Below are positions 63,401 to 64,000 of a stretch of 64,000 bases of DNA, piece by piece. Under the pieces are notes generated by a model. That model was not told the DNA's origin, did no database searches, and saw only the letters and a list, made by a program, of their open reading frames with translations. A program made the position numbers and the translations under genes. Position 1 is the stretch's first letter; each line of letters opens with the position of its first letter. Source of the DNA: Flavobacterium hiemivividum (GTDB taxonomy: Bacteria > Bacteroidota > Bacteroidia > Flavobacteriales > Flavobacteriaceae); assembly GCF_004349145.1 (NCBI RefSeq), contig NZ_SMFO01000001.1, positions 806,001-870,000 of the forward strand, in the 5' to 3' direction.

Positions 63401-64000
63401 TTATTTTAATAATTGATTGGCTTTGGAAAAATAGAAATCTTTTTTCTTTTGATCTCCCAAACCATTGTATGCTTCGCCAAGTTGTATGTTGAAGTTTATT
63501 TCTAATGCCTTATCCTCAACCAAATAATCCATTCCCATTTCTAACATTTCCTTTGCTTTTTTAAACTGAGAAAGTTGGTTGTATGCTAATCCAGCATAAT
63601 AATAAAACTGTGACTGAGCAGGAAATAAATCTACCATATCGATGGCTTTTTTTGCTGCCTTTGTGAAGTCTTTTGATTCTGTATATGCTTGAAGCAAAAG
63701 TAAATTCGTTTCTATATCTACATCCGCGTTTCTAGCATTTGCTTTTTCATAATACCCAATGGCTTTGTCCCATTGTTTTTTATTTTGATAAAACTTGCCT
63801 ATTTCCTTGGCTACATTCACATCTGGATCAGTGTCAAAATAACCAACAGCCTTTTCTAAATCAGGCGCAAACTGCGGATTTGCATTTACATAAATCAAGA
63901 ACTCATTCAGAATTCGGTGTTTAATTTTAGAATCTATTTTGGCACTAGCCAAAGCAATATTCATGGCGTTAATAGCCTTTTCTGCTTCATTTTTCTCTAA
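63401..64000 (-). CDS. TPR-repeat protein, 5' part beyond the window
   Basis: The frame is open to the right edge and its visible 199 codons end at the stop at 63401. The protein consists of tetratricopeptide repeats (NKKQWDKAIGYYEKANAR, DFTKAAKKAIDMVDLFPAQS, FKKAKEMLEMGMDYLVED, GEAYNGLGDQKKKDFYFSKA). TPR proteins are scaffolds for protein contacts. The stop lies ten bases before the DUF4292 start, so these envelope genes form one operon. Signal peptide and full length cannot be seen. Confidence 0.85.
   Translation of the reverse strand, partial: LEKNEAEKAINAMNIALASAKIDSKIKHRILNEFLIYVNANPQFAPDLEKAVGYFDTDPDVNVAKEIGKFYQNKKQWDKAIGYYEKANARNADVDIETNLLLLQAYTESKDFTKAAKKAIDMVDLFPAQSQFYYYAGLAYNQLSQFKKAKEMLEMGMDYLVEDKALEINFNIQLGEAYNGLGDQKKKDFYFSKANQLLK

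Overview
The window reads as chromosome of a member of the Flavobacteriaceae, most likely Flavobacterium or a close relative. The evidence is AT-rich DNA, starts without clear Shine-Dalgarno sequences, -7 boxes of the Bacteroidetes TAnnTTTG type (before metG, ompA, sufS, rseP and tRNA-Asn), TonB receptors with carboxypeptidase-like N-domains, a GH97 enzyme, and many families largely confined to Bacteroidetes (DUF2480, DUF3078, DUF4292, DUF5689, DUF6377, DUF2452, DUF3871).

Layout. 1-29 kb is ordinary chromosome: metG, a DMT exporter, an HAD phosphatase, an OmpA-type porin, a serine hydrolase, a suf segment (sufS, sufE, a DUF59/SufT-like gene) interrupted by a GxxExxY gene, DUF2480, DUF3078, hflX, a DUF6377 regulator beside a GH97 alpha-glucosidase, an FKBP/DUF5689/TonB-receptor group, an MFS transporter, two oxidoreductases and rseP. 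52.4-64 kb is again ordinary: a PQQ-type sugar dehydrogenase with cytochrome c, a TonB receptor, two lipoproteins (one a NodB-type deacetylase), a PiT-type phosphate permease, and an envelope group (M23 protein, DUF4292 lipoprotein, TPR protein) running off the right edge.

Between them lies a 19.1-kb integrated element (29420-48561) in the 3' end of tRNA-Asn(GTT), bounded by a perfect 37-bp direct repeat. In order it carries a tyrosine recombinase that lacks the first catalytic Arg, an XRE regulator with palindromic operator candidates, small secreted and membrane proteins, a replication/recombination block (small possible DNA-binding protein, Sak4-like RecA-fold ATPase, DUF3871, primase-helicase ATPase) and a NUMOD-type GIY-YIG endonuclease. 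Its cargo is a type I restriction-modification operon (hsdM, hsdS, an AlbA_2 ATP-binding protein, hsdR) followed by a second GIY-YIG protein. No capsid, terminase, relaxase or conjugation gene is present, so it looks like a satellite-like or mobilizable integrative element rather than a prophage or ICE. Iteron-like TATACTAC pairs lie before the primase-helicase gene.

Just right of the element, 48.65-48.79 kb matches the integrase leader of the element at the left end but has no integrase: probably the stump of a second, related element once integrated in tandem. The following 48.8-52.2 kb is mildly accessory (DUF2452, a lipoprotein, an HNH nuclease gene overlapping a 63-codon gene, an sRNA candidate).

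All family names come from recognising sequence motifs by eye. No database search was run.
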